A stretch of 7,477 bases of DNA, taken from NCBI GenBank assembly GCA_002451055.1, contig DKBD01000273.1, positions 1 to 7,477 on the forward strand. Reading direction: 5' to 3'. Every line of letters starts with the position of its first letter. Positions within the stretch are counted from its first letter, which is position 1. This DNA comes from Nitrospira sp. UBA6909 (GTDB lineage Bacteria > Nitrospirota > Nitrospiria > Nitrospirales > Nitrospiraceae). This document shows, one piece after another, positions 1-6,353 of this stretch. Both the position numbers and the translations under genes were made by a program. The notes beneath the pieces were generated by a model. The model ran no database searches. It was not told the origin of the DNA and worked only from the letters and a program-made list of their open reading frames with translations.

Positions 1-130
1 CCCCCTCATACTCCATCGCCTGATCCATCGGGCCAAGTCGCTGAACCTCCATGCCGTCATAATCGATCGTGGTCTCCTTGACCTGCCAGCGATCGCCTTT
101 GCCTTGCAACTCGATCTTGGCCTTCACCAT
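1..130 (-). CDS. Hypothetical protein, 5' end only (runs off left edge)
   Basis: Read on the minus strand, an open frame starts with ATG at 130-128 and continues to the window edge with no stop, giving 43 codons. The protein begins MVKAKIELQGKGDRW and continues through a charged, mostly polar stretch rich in Met, Glu and Gln. There is no signal peptide and no membrane segment in the visible part, so it is probably cytoplasmic. A GAGG Shine-Dalgarno sequence lies six bases upstream of the ATG, which supports this start; the GTG directly after it is the only close alternative. I do not recognise the family, and too little is visible to assign a role. Codon use resembles the real genes of the window. 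It is divergent from the nfeD operon, with a long gene-poor gap between them. Confidence 0.6.
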   Translation of the reverse strand, partial: MVKAKIELQGKGDRWQVKETTIDYDGMEVQRLGPMDQAMEYEG

Positions 131-603
131 GGGGGGCCTCAATATATACGGGTTCGCATTATGCTTCTTCTCATCATACAAACGGACAAGGGTGGGGGAA
201 GATCAAGTTCAATGCCAGATCACGAATCCATAAACTCGCATTTTCATGCGGCCATTCAGGTTGTCGCCTCCACCGTATTTACAGATTCCGTTAGGACTGT
301 GGCGTTTGACGCCAGCCGCGCCGGAGCACCAGTGAACTATTTCCACAACCGAATGCGCTCAATCCCCCATATGCCGACAAGCACCATTTTGCCGCATTGC
401 CATCACGGTGCGATTTGCCGATTGTGAAACCCACTCGCATAATCACAGGCCTCCCTCTCCCGTGCGTGGTATTCAGGTTTGAAAGAAGAGGCGATGGCGC
501 TCTTCGTACCGTTTCTGGACGAACGCGACATTCTCCTAAGGTGGTGCAAACACTGGCCGTGAATATCGGCCCATGAATCTACATAGACCCTGCCAACTTG
601 AAC

Positions 604-638
604 GCTGCCGCCGGGTTCCTGTCGAACCGGCTGGCAGC
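604..638. repeat. Strong bulged stem-loop (14 bp)
   Basis: The two arms pair as follows: GCTGCCGCC with GGC-T-GGCAGC, and GGTTC with GAACC. This gives 14 base pairs with one bulged G (613) on the left, one bulged T (632) on the right and a five-base CTGTC loop (619-623). No T-tract follows on either strand, so it is not a standard intrinsic terminator. It could be part of a structured RNA or a dispersed REP-like palindrome. The pairing itself is read directly; the function is unknown. Confidence 0.5.
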
Positions 639-735
639 CTTATACGGGACAACACAACCGTCCTGGGGCATTACGCGACAGCTTTGGCAAAACCTCCGGC
701 CTTCAACTCCCCACTGTGCAGGCGAATATAGATCG

Positions 736-770
736 GTTCGGTCGTCATGTGACCCGAACTGCCTGTTTTT
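736..770 (+). terminator. Candidate rho-independent terminator
   Basis: GTTCGG (736-741) pairs with CCGAAC (754-759) across a 12-base loop. An alternative fold pairs GTTCGGTC with GAC-C-CGAAC around a seven-base loop and one bulged C. A run of five T residues follows at 766-770. The six-base gap between stem and T-run is longer than ideal, and no plus-strand gene upstream is known, so this is tentative. If real, it would end an unidentified plus-strand transcript and insulate the nfeD promoter just downstream. Confidence 0.35.
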
Positions 771-812
771 CCATCCGGTTGCGTTCGAAGTGATGGTGTG
801 TCTCCTTTGGCA

Positions 813-841
813 TTGACGTTGCGGAGTGAATCGAGTGGAAT
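813..841 (+). promoter_or_regulatory. Candidate sigma70-type promoter for the nfeD-floA operon
   Basis: A TTGACG -35 box (five of six consensus bases) at 813-818 and a TGGAAT -10 box (four of six) at 836-841 are separated by exactly 17 bases. It lies directly behind the candidate terminator and upstream of the first gene of the operon. Transcription would start near 848, leaving a leader of about 75 bases to the GTG at 923. No operator is recognised. Confidence 0.4.
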
Positions 842-922
842 GATCCGACTAAGGCGCGGATCCTCAGCCCTGAATTGAGAGGAACGTCCTCGCTAAGACC
901 TCGGCAACATGGAGCGGAATCG

Positions 923-2344
923 GTGACACCGACGAGAGCGACCTGCGCGGCAAACGGCAAGGGAGGGCATGCTTTGCGATGGGGCTTGCTTGCTGCTGCG
1001 GTAGGTCTGTGGGCTATCGTGCCGGTTCACCTATCGTCTGCTCAGCAGGCCCGCCCGGTCGTGTACCTCGTGCCGATCGAGGGCGTGATCGACCTTGGTC
1101 TGGCTCCCTTCGTAGAACGGATTTTGGATGAAGCTGCCGTGAGGAATGCCGCGGCGGTGATTCTTGAAATCGACACCTTCGGCGGACGCGTGGACGCCGC
1201 GGTCCTGATCCGAGACGCCTTACTGCGATCCAAGGCGAAGACGGTCGCGTTCATCAACAAACGGGCCATCTCGGCCGGGGCCCTGATCAGCCTGGCCGCG
1301 GAACACATCGTCATGGCGGAGGGAGGTACCATCGGGGCGGCGACACCAGTCCAGATCGGTCTGCCGGGGGCCCCAGCCCAGCCGGTCGAGGAAAAGACAG
1401 TCTCCTATATGCGAAAGGAATTCCGCGCAACCGCGGAAACCCGTAAGCGGCCTCCGGTACTTGCTGAAGCGATGGTTGATGCGGACGTTGAGGTCCCCGG
1501 CTTAATTGAGAAGGGGAAACTGCTCACGTTGACGACCGACGAAGCCCTGGAACACAAGCTGGCCGACTTTCGCGCCGACCGACTCGACGGCGTGTTGAGC
1601 CTATTGAAGCTAGAGAATGCCGAGGTCCATCGCGCGGAGGAAACCTGGGCAGAATCGCTGGTCCGTGTCCTCACACATCCGGTCGTGAGCGGGATTCTGA
1701 TTGCGATCGGGATGCTCGGGATACTGGTTGAAATTCAGACGCCTGGTTTCGGTGTCCCCGGCGCGGTTGGTCTTACCAGCATGGCCCTCTTCCTATGGGG
1801 CCATTGGCTGGTCCGTCTTGCCGGATGGGAAGAGATGCTTCTCATCGGGATCGGACTGATTCTGCTGGCGATCGAAGTGTTTCTGATTCCCGGGTTCGGC
1901 ATCTTTGGGGGACTCGGCATTGCGGCGTTGCTCGGTGGGCTTGGGCTGAGCCTTGTGGGAGCCGGGGCCACGTGGGGCGTGATTCTGTCTGCCGTGGGAC
2001 AAGTGTTGCTCGCATTGCTGATCGCCATTGCGGTGGCGCTCGCGTTTCTGAGGGTCATTCCACGCCTTCCGTTCGGCCGGCCATTGGTGCTGGAGACTGG
2101 ATTGCCGGCTGAGTCGGGCTATGCCTCTGCGCCGGAAGCGGACCTTCACTGGCTCGGCAAACGAGGCACCGCCGCCTCAACGCTGCGGCCGGCCGGAATC
2201 GCTCACTTCAACCACGAGCGGGTGGACGTGGTGGCGGAAGGCGAATTTGTTGAAGCCGGTGAGGCCATTGAGGTCATTCGAGTGGATGGCAATCGTATCG
2301 TCGTCCGGCCCATCCAACCGAATCCTGAAAGGAGTGCGTCATGA
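923..2344 (+). CDS. Long NfeD family protein: membrane-bound ClpP-class serine protease
   Basis: Numbering is from the GTG at 923, giving 473 residues. A signal peptide (hydrophobic core about 20-36, likely cleavage after SSA at 40) precedes a ClpP/crotonase-like protease domain at about 45-235. The probable catalytic dyad is Ser117 in [10 protein letters not shown] and Lys158 in VEEKTVSY. They are 41 residues apart, the same spacing as Ser97/Lys138 of the Pyrococcus PH1510 stomatin-specific protease. Hydrophobic membrane segments span about 252-379 and start with the family-typical [22 protein letters not shown]-terminal OB-fold NfeD domain follows at about 408-462. Such proteins cleave or regulate stomatin/flotillin-type partners, and floA follows at once with a 4-bp overlap. 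The start is uncertain. GTG 923 has GGAG eight bases upstream, TTG 974 has a stronger GGAGG, and TTG 875 has no Shine-Dalgarno. Family assignment is firm; the substrate is inferred. Confidence 0.92.
   Translation: MTPTRATCAANGKGGHALRWGLLAAAVGLWAIVPVHLSSAQQARPVVYLVPIEGVIDLGLAPFVERILDEAAVRNAAAVILEIDTFGGRVDAAVLIRDALLRSKAKTVAFINKRAISAGALISLAAEHIVMAEGGTIGAATPVQIGLPGAPAQPVEEKTVSYMRKEFRATAETRKRPPVLAEAMVDADVEVPGLIEKGKLLTLTTDEALEHKLADFRADRLDGVLSLLKLENAEVHRAEETWAESLVRVLTHPVVSGILIAIGMLGILVEIQTPGFGVPGAVGLTSMALFLWGHWLVRLAGWEEMLLIGIGLILLAIEVFLIPGFGIFGGLGIAALLGGLGLSLVGAGATWGVILSAVGQVLLALLIAIAVALAFLRVIPRLPFGRPLVLETGLPAESGYASAPEADLHWLGKRGTAASTLRPAGIAHFNHERVDVVAEGEFVEAGEAIEVIRVDGNRIVVRPIQPNPERSAS
959..976 (+). 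promoter_or_regulatory. Alternative ribosome binding site and TTG start within nfeD
   Basis: AAGGGAGGG at 959-967 ends in a strong Shine-Dalgarno core (GGAGG, 962-966). It lies seven bases before an in-frame TTG at 974-976. Starting here gives a compact signal peptide (Met-Arg-Trp, then the hydrophobic core) and drops the low-complexity first 17 residues of the GTG version. It competes with the GTG at 923; the sequence alone does not decide between them. Confidence 0.4.
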
Positions 2345-3333
2345 ACCAAATGGAAACCGGTCTATTGGGAATCATCGCCACGACGATCCTGGTGATCGTC
2401 GGCGGCACGCTCTTGCTGTACCTGATTCCCCTGCGCTTGTGGATCGCGGCCTGGGCCTCCGGTGCCTACACAGGACTGGTGACGTTGATCGGGATGCGCC
2501 TGCGGCGCGTCCCCCCGGACACGGTGGTCACCGCGCGCATCAGTGCCGTGAAGGCCGGACTCTCCATCCCGCTCAACGATCTGGAGGCACATTATTTGGC
2601 TGGTGGCAACGTCGTGAACGTCGTCAACGCGATGATTTCCGCCGACAAGGCAAACATCCCCATGCCGTTCAAGCGTGCAGCGGCCATCGACTTGGCCGGG
2701 CGGGACGTGCTGGGGGCGGTGAAGATGTCGGTGCTTCCCAAAGTGATCGAGACACCTCGTATTGCAGCGGTGGCCAAGGACGGCATTCAGCTCCATTCCA
2801 TTTGCCGTGTAACGGTGCGCACCAATCTCGACCGGCTGGTGGGCGGCGCGGGCGAGGAGACCGTACTTGCACGCGTAGGTGAAGGAATCGTGAGCACGAT
2901 TGGTTCCGCGGTGACCCACAAAGACGTGCTCGAAAACCCCGACCACATTTCTAAACACGTGCTGAGCAAGGGGCTCGATGCCGGCACCGCATTTGAAATC
3001 CTGTCAATCGACATCGCGGATGTAGACGTTGGGGAAAACATCGGCGCCAAACTCCAGATCGACCAGGCCAACGCAGACAAGCAAATCGCCCAGGCCAAGG
3101 CGGAGCAGCGCCGGGCAATGGCGGTCGCGCTCGAGCAGGAGATGCAGGCGCGGCTAGTCGAGGCGGAGGCTGAAGTGCCCAAGGCGATGGCGGAGGCGTT
3201 TCGTCAGGGAAACCTCGGCGTCATGGATTATTACCGGATGAAGAATGTGCAAGCGGACACCTCGATGCGTGACTCGATCGCTGGGACCGGCGAAGAACCG
3301 CCGACCGGACCGGCTCAAAAGGAGCGGCGATGA
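2341..3333 (+). CDS. floA: Flotillin-like protein FloA (SPFH domain membrane scaffold)
   Basis: This 330-residue protein matches the usual FloA length of about 330. It has one hydrophobic membrane-inserting segment (about 7-31, ending in [13 protein letters not shown]) and a conserved SPFH core. FloA-typical stretches include [19 protein letters not shown] (about 73-91) and [14 protein letters not shown] (about 178-191). An Ala/Glu/Gln-rich coiled coil (about 235-290) precedes a polar Pro-rich tail. Flotillins form membrane microdomains that organise protein complexes and membrane fluidity; the protein would sit on the cytoplasmic face. An AAAGGAG Shine-Dalgarno (2328-2334) lies six bases before the ATG, which overlaps the nfeD stop as ATGA, so translation is probably coupled. 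The nfeD-floA order matches Bacillus subtilis yqeZ-yqfA. The third gene also starts by an ATGA overlap. Confidence 0.95.
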   Translation: MNQMETGLLGIIATTILVIVGGTLLLYLIPLRLWIAAWASGAYTGLVTLIGMRLRRVPPDTVVTARISAVKAGLSIPLNDLEAHYLAGGNVVNVVNAMISADKANIPMPFKRAAAIDLAGRDVLGAVKMSVLPKVIETPRIAAVAKDGIQLHSICRVTVRTNLDRLVGGAGEETVLARVGEGIVSTIGSAVTHKDVLENPDHISKHVLSKGLDAGTAFEILSIDIADVDVGENIGAKLQIDQANADKQIAQAKAEQRRAMAVALEQEMQARLVEAEAEVPKAMAEAFRQGNLGVMDYYRMKNVQADTSMRDSIAGTGEEPPTGPAQKERR

Positions 3334-3671
3334 TGATCTGGGGAGAACTAGCCCTTGCAGTGCTCCTGATCACGGCCCTGGTGGTGCAGCTTGTGCATGT
3401 GTGGAAACAACGAGAGTTTGAACCGAAGAAGGAGGAAGCGGACGGGGAAGTGATCCCTCTCCTCCAGGAGCGCACGCCCATCCCTTTACGTGAGCCACGT
3501 GGTCCGAGGGAACAGCCAGGCCCGTCGAGGCCTACCACGGAAACATTCGCGGCTAGACGCCATCGGATACCCCATATGGATACGAATACGCGTACCATGC
3601 GACGCGGGATCATCCTGATGACGATTCTAGAACCTTGCCGTGGGATCAATCCTTTTGTGTTTCGCGGCTAG
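3330..3671 (+). CDS. Small single-pass membrane protein of unknown function, third gene of the nfeD-floA operon
   Basis: The protein has 113 residues. An N-terminal hydrophobic helix (about 3-23) is followed by [15 protein letters not shown], so the remainder probably faces the cytoplasm. Residues 45-75 are rich in Pro and Arg. The last 25 residues look less constrained, and their frame may not be conserved. The ATG overlaps the floA TGA as ATGA and has GGAG five bases upstream (3321-3324); an ATG directly after it is an alternative start. I do not recognise a family. B. subtilis has a small yqfB gene in the same relative position, but I see no basis to call this a homologue. By position and topology it may be a membrane partner of FloA or NfeD. 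No convincing terminator follows. Confidence 0.65.
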   Translation: MMIWGELALAVLLITALVVQLVHVWKQREFEPKKEEADGEVIPLLQERTPIPLREPRGPREQPGPSRPTTETFAARRHRIPHMDTNTRTMRRGIILMTILEPCRGINPFVFRG

Positions 3672-3962
3672 CAGAGAGAACAGCCCTTAGCCCGCATTCT
3701 TCGTGACGGTTCGTCAACGCAATCGCCAAGACACAGGGTGTTATCCGACCAATGGAGCACATCCGGATCCTCCACTGTCTGCGGCTCTCCTCGAACTCTG
3801 GCATATCACCTCTGATGATCCCACAAGGTGTACTGCATGTCGTCGCGATCGAACACAGGGACTTCTACGCCGTTGACATGGCGGACACACGGACTCTGCA
3901 AGACCACGTAGCGCGAGCCAATCAGTTGGGGCAAAGTTTGAGAACGACAACTGACACCAATT
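3672..3962. other. Convergent intergenic spacer with weak hairpins
   Basis: This stretch lies between two convergent operons. It holds a perfect five-base stem TGACG/CGTCA with a three-base loop at 3704-3716, and a seven-base inverted repeat TCAGTTG/CAACTGA at 3922-3954 just beyond the permease stop. Neither is followed by a T-tract, so neither is a clear terminator. An open frame at 3752-3985 has no Shine-Dalgarno sequence and runs into the convergent gene, so I do not call it. Confidence 0.5.
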
Positions 3963-5315
3963 TCAGAAGTTGCGGGTCCCACTGAATCGTTGCCACATAT
4001 AGTACAGAGGCGTTCCGACTAAGACGGTCGCGAATCCCAAGCCTGCTTCCACTGGTCGCTCAGAGACTGCACTCCAGACAATCACGATGGACATCAGAAT
4101 GAAGAAGCCGGGAACGAAAGGATAGAGCGGCGTACGATAGGGACGGGGAAGGTCGGGCTCTTTTTGTCGCAAGATAATAACTGCCCCCACGGCGAGGGCA
4201 CTGAAAATCATGAGCACGGTGCCGCTATAGATCACCAGCCGTTCGAAGCTCCCTGAAAGAATCAAGACGGACGCCCACAGGCTCTGGAGAAGAATGGCGT
4301 TGATGGGTGTGCTTCGTTCGCCGGACGTTTTGCAAAAGTATGATGGAATCACGCCGTCTTTCGCCATCGCATAATAGACGCGAGGTCCAGCCCACACCAT
4401 GGCGCTCATGGCTCCGGCAATCGAGAGGCACAGTATCGCCGTCACCAATCTGGCGGCATCCGCACCCAGCAGCGCCACGGCGACTTTGTTGGCAACGGGC
4501 AACACCGGGGCATTGGCCAACTCCGTCACCGGCAGCGCATAGAAATAGAATCCATTCAGCACGAGATAGAGAAGCACGACAAACAGCGTGCCACCGATCA
4601 GAGCCCGAGGGATGGTGCGAGCCGGCTCGGTGACCTCTCCAGCCAAGTAGACCGCGGCATTCCAGCCTGAATAGGCGTAGAGCGCAAAGATCAATGACAC
4701 GATGAACAGTCCGAGGCTCGGCGTTGCACGTCCATCGGAAAGATGGAGATGGGCCCAGTCCCCCTCTCCCGCCATCAACCCTGCTGCAATCAGTGCAACA
4801 ATGGCCCCCATGTTCAACAGAGTCAGTATTCGTTGGAGCAATCCACCGGCTCCTCTCCCGACGAGGTGGAATCCCGTAATTGACCACAGGAGGGCAAGCC
4901 CTATGATTGTTGAAGGCACGCCTCCTTCATCTCCAAGACGCACAAGTTCCAGGAAATACGCGGCGAAGCTCATGGCCCCTGCCGCAATGGCCGCACTGAA
5001 GCCGACGGCGAAGGACGTCCATCCGCTGAGAAACCCGGCGAACGGCCCATAGGCACGATGGAGATAGACATATTCTCCACCCGAGACCGGAAGTGCCGTC
5101 CCTAACTCACTATACGAGAGCGCACCAGCAAGAGCGATCACTCCACCCACCAGCCAAATGGAAAGGATCAAGCCGGGATGGCCGAGATCACGGGCCATGA
5201 ATCCTGTCGTGGTAAAGATGCCGGTACCGACGACATTGCTGATCAGCACGCACCCGGCTGTGAACCACCCGATGCGGCGGGGAAGGGTGGATGGATCTCT
5301 CTCGGGTCTGTCCAT
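3963..5315 (-). CDS. APC superfamily amino-acid permease (LAT-like)
   Basis: This 450-residue protein is strongly hydrophobic throughout, consistent with about 12 transmembrane helices in the inner membrane. Family marks are VVGTGIF at 28-34 in TM1 (the unwound substrate-binding loop of APC/LeuT-fold carriers), ALSYSELGTALPVSGGEYVY at 65-84, and YSGWNAAVYLAGEV then EPARTIPRAL at 215-239. There is also PYRTPLYPFVPG at 392-403. These patterns resemble the L-type amino acid transporter (LAT) and YfnA-like groups, which exchange or import neutral or cationic amino acids; the substrate cannot be read from sequence. Length is normal and no key motif is missing. The ATG lies 15 bases after the stop of the upstream methyltransferase gene. 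The nearest Shine-Dalgarno (AGGAG, overlapping that stop) is rather far at 12 bases, which suggests translational coupling. Confidence 0.9.
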   Translation of the reverse strand: MDRPERDPSTLPRRIGWFTAGCVLISNVVGTGIFTTTGFMARDLGHPGLILSIWLVGGVIALAGALSYSELGTALPVSGGEYVYLHRAYGPFAGFLSGWTSFAVGFSAAIAAGAMSFAAYFLELVRLGDEGGVPSTIIGLALLWSITGFHLVGRGAGGLLQRILTLLNMGAIVALIAAGLMAGEGDWAHLHLSDGRATPSLGLFIVSLIFALYAYSGWNAAVYLAGEVTEPARTIPRALIGGTLFVVLLYLVLNGFYFYALPVTELANAPVLPVANKVAVALLGADAARLVTAILCLSIAGAMSAMVWAGPRVYYAMAKDGVIPSYFCKTSGERSTPINAILLQSLWASVLILSGSFERLVIYSGTVLMIFSALAVGAVIILRQKEPDLPRPYRTPLYPFVPGFFILMSIVIVWSAVSERPVEAGLGFATVLVGTPLYYMWQRFSGTRNF

Positions 5316-5330
5316 CAGTATGGTTCGCTC

Positions 5331-6077
5331 CTATTTCGCTCCGGAACGAACCAGTGGCACAAATCGCACGAGGGTCAGGGTTTTCCGCTCATAGCCCTCC
5401 GCTGTCCGATGATAGAGCTCAAGGGTTTGGAGGCGTTGCCCGACCGGCAGGATCAATCGGCCACCTATGGCCAATTGATCAAGCAGCGGCTGAGGGACAT
5501 GGTCCGGCGCGGCCGTCACGATAATGGCATCGAAGGGGGCTTCCTCGGGCCAACCGAGGTAGCCGTCGCCGACGCGTACTCGGATGTTCTTGCAGCCCAG
5601 TTCAGCGAAGGTCTGCTCCGCTTGACGGGCGAGCGGTTCCACGATTTCCACCGTAAAAACCTTGTCCACCAGCTCGGCGAGGATGGCGGCTTGGTAACCG
5701 GATCCAGTTCCGATCTCCAAAACCTTATCTGTCTTCTTGAGCTTCAGTTGTTCCGTCATCTCGGCAACCAACGAAGGTTGCGAAATGGTCTGACTGTGGC
5801 CGATGGACAAGGGCCCGTCGATGTAGGCGAATACCGAATACATCCCCGGCACGAAGCGATGGCGCGGCACATGTCTCATCGCGGCAATGACGGCGGGATC
5901 CTTAATGCCGTGAGGGACAATGTATTGATCGACCATCCGGTTGCGTTCTGTCTCGCGGTTGGAATCCATGGAAGAAGACTCCGTTGCTCGGCCACATGAG
6001 GAGATCCAGATCGACAGGCTGATGGTGGCCAGGCATATGAGCATGAAGCATAAAGGCTGTTGATGGTGAGGCCCCAC
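5331..6077 (-). CDS. pcm: Protein-L-isoaspartate O-methyltransferase with lipoprotein signal peptide
   Basis: PIMT uses S-adenosylmethionine to methylate isoaspartyl residues in aged proteins and so starts their repair. The catalytic domain spans about 48-248. It contains GIKDPAVIAAMRHVPRHRFV (57-76), the family-typical SIGHSQTISQPSLVAEM (91-107), SAM-binding motif I VLEIGTGSGYQAA (119-131), GDGYLGWPEEAPFDAIIVTAA in outline (170-190) and GGRLILPVG (205-213). Ahead of it is an extra 47-residue N-terminus: a short His-containing n-region, a hydrophobic core (9-25), then the lipobox Ile-Ser-Ser-Cys28. Gly follows the Cys, consistent with outer-membrane sorting. The GTG start is supported by AGGGGAG five bases upstream; starting at Met37 or Met48 would give a normal cytoplasmic enzyme. 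It is first in an operon with the permease. The enzyme family is certain; export is inferred from the signal. Confidence 0.93.
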   Translation of the reverse strand: MGPHHQQPLCFMLICLATISLSIWISSCGRATESSSMDSNRETERNRMVDQYIVPHGIKDPAVIAAMRHVPRHRFVPGMYSVFAYIDGPLSIGHSQTISQPSLVAEMTEQLKLKKTDKVLEIGTGSGYQAAILAELVDKVFTVEIVEPLARQAEQTFAELGCKNIRVRVGDGYLGWPEEAPFDAIIVTAAPDHVPQPLLDQLAIGGRLILPVGQRLQTLELYHRTAEGYERKTLTLVRFVPLVRSGAK

Positions 6078-6082
6078 GGTAG

Positions 6083-6089
6083 CTCCCCT
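6083..6089 (-). promoter_or_regulatory. Ribosome binding site that decides the pcm start
   Basis: On the minus strand, AGGGGAG sits five bases before the GTG at 6077-6075. The in-frame ATG at 6044-6042 has no comparable Shine-Dalgarno. This supports translation from the GTG, and therefore inclusion of the lipoprotein signal peptide. Confidence 0.6.
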
Positions 6090-6181
6090 AATTCTGACAA
6101 CGTCTGCCCTAAAATGAGCAATCGCAATGCCACACCGGTATAAGCGAGAAATCGACGCGGGAGCCGGACTTGTTCAATTGG

Positions 6182-6222
6182 GGTGTAGCGTTACACTACA
6201 GCTCCTACCGCAAAGGTGTAGC
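6182..6222. repeat. Cluster of overlapping short direct and inverted repeats in the pcm-amrS divergent region
   Basis: GGTGTAGC occurs twice in direct orientation (6182-6189 and 6215-6222). The first copy also takes part in two nested inverted repeats: GTGTA/TACAC (6183-6187 with 6192-6196) and TGTAG/CTACA (6184-6188 with 6196-6200). A weak promoter-like pair, TTGTTC at 6170-6175 and TACACT at 6192-6197 with a 16-base spacer, would place its -10 box inside the palindrome. This arrangement is typical of an operator in a divergent promoter region, but no regulator is visible and the repeats are short. Confidence 0.35.
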
Positions 6223-6353
6223 AAGTTATCCCTCTCCGAAAGCTCGATCAGCCTGTATTTACGCTCCAACCTGTCAGAGAAATTTGGGTTTTTCCATGCC
6301 AACAAACGGCACCGGCTTTGCTCCACCCATCGGTATATTTCTGTGAGGATGCC

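Larger units (their letters stand above)
131..812. other. Long gene-poor intergenic region
   Basis: About 680 bases without a supportable gene on either strand. The open frames here lack Shine-Dalgarno sequences, use many rare codons (AGA, ATA, CTA) and give low-complexity or nonsensical proteins. Short inverted repeats are present: TGGCGT/ACGCCA with a three-base loop at 300-314, a strong bulged stem at 604-638, GGAC/GTCC at 647-663, and a terminator-like hairpin near 736-770. I could not match any part to tmRNA, RNase P RNA, 6S RNA or a known riboswitch. It could hold an unannotated small RNA, a decayed gene or simple spacer. Confidence 0.6.

Noticed and set aside
104..427. Plus-strand 107-codon open frame
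   Set aside because: It starts at a TTG inside the minus-strand gene, has no Shine-Dalgarno and rare-codon-rich content, and its protein matches no family I know.
660..715. Similarity to the 3' part of a c-di-GMP-I (GEMM) riboswitch, CCTCCGGCCT near 690-700
   Set aside because: Only a short match. The GGGACGCAAAG and upstream CACGCACAGGGCAAACC signatures are missing, and the stretch is about 200 bases from the nearest downstream gene.
424..731. Two tiny plus-strand frames (GTG 424 to 576, ATG 573 to 731) joined by an ATGA overlap
   Set aside because: The overlap resembles coupled genes, but neither start has a Shine-Dalgarno, codon use is poor, and the second frame runs through the strong hairpin at 604-638. 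Probably chance.
598..816. Plus-strand 72-codon open frame
   Set aside because: TTG start without a Shine-Dalgarno; overlaps the hairpin and the terminator-like element.
2121..2882. Plus-strand 253-codon open frame
   Set aside because: It lies in another frame across the well-supported nfeD and floA genes; an out-of-frame shadow in GC-rich coding DNA.
3922..3954. Inverted repeat TCAGTTG/CAACTGA as terminator of the permease operon
   Set aside because: The stem is only seven pairs around a 19-base loop, and no T-run follows on the minus strand.
3752..3985. Plus-strand 77-codon open frame in the convergent spacer
   Set aside because: ATG start, but no Shine-Dalgarno, overlap with the 3' end of the permease gene, and no recognisable protein. 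It could be a remnant but is not supportable.
5178..5999. Plus-strand 273-codon open frame antisense to pcm and the permease
   Set aside because: Its length comes from the codon bias of the genes on the other strand. The minus-strand proteins have complete family motifs, while this frame yields nothing recognisable.
6334..6339. TATATT as a -10 box for amrS
   Set aside because: It would put the transcription start on top of the Shine-Dalgarno sequence, and no -35 box lies at a suitable distance.
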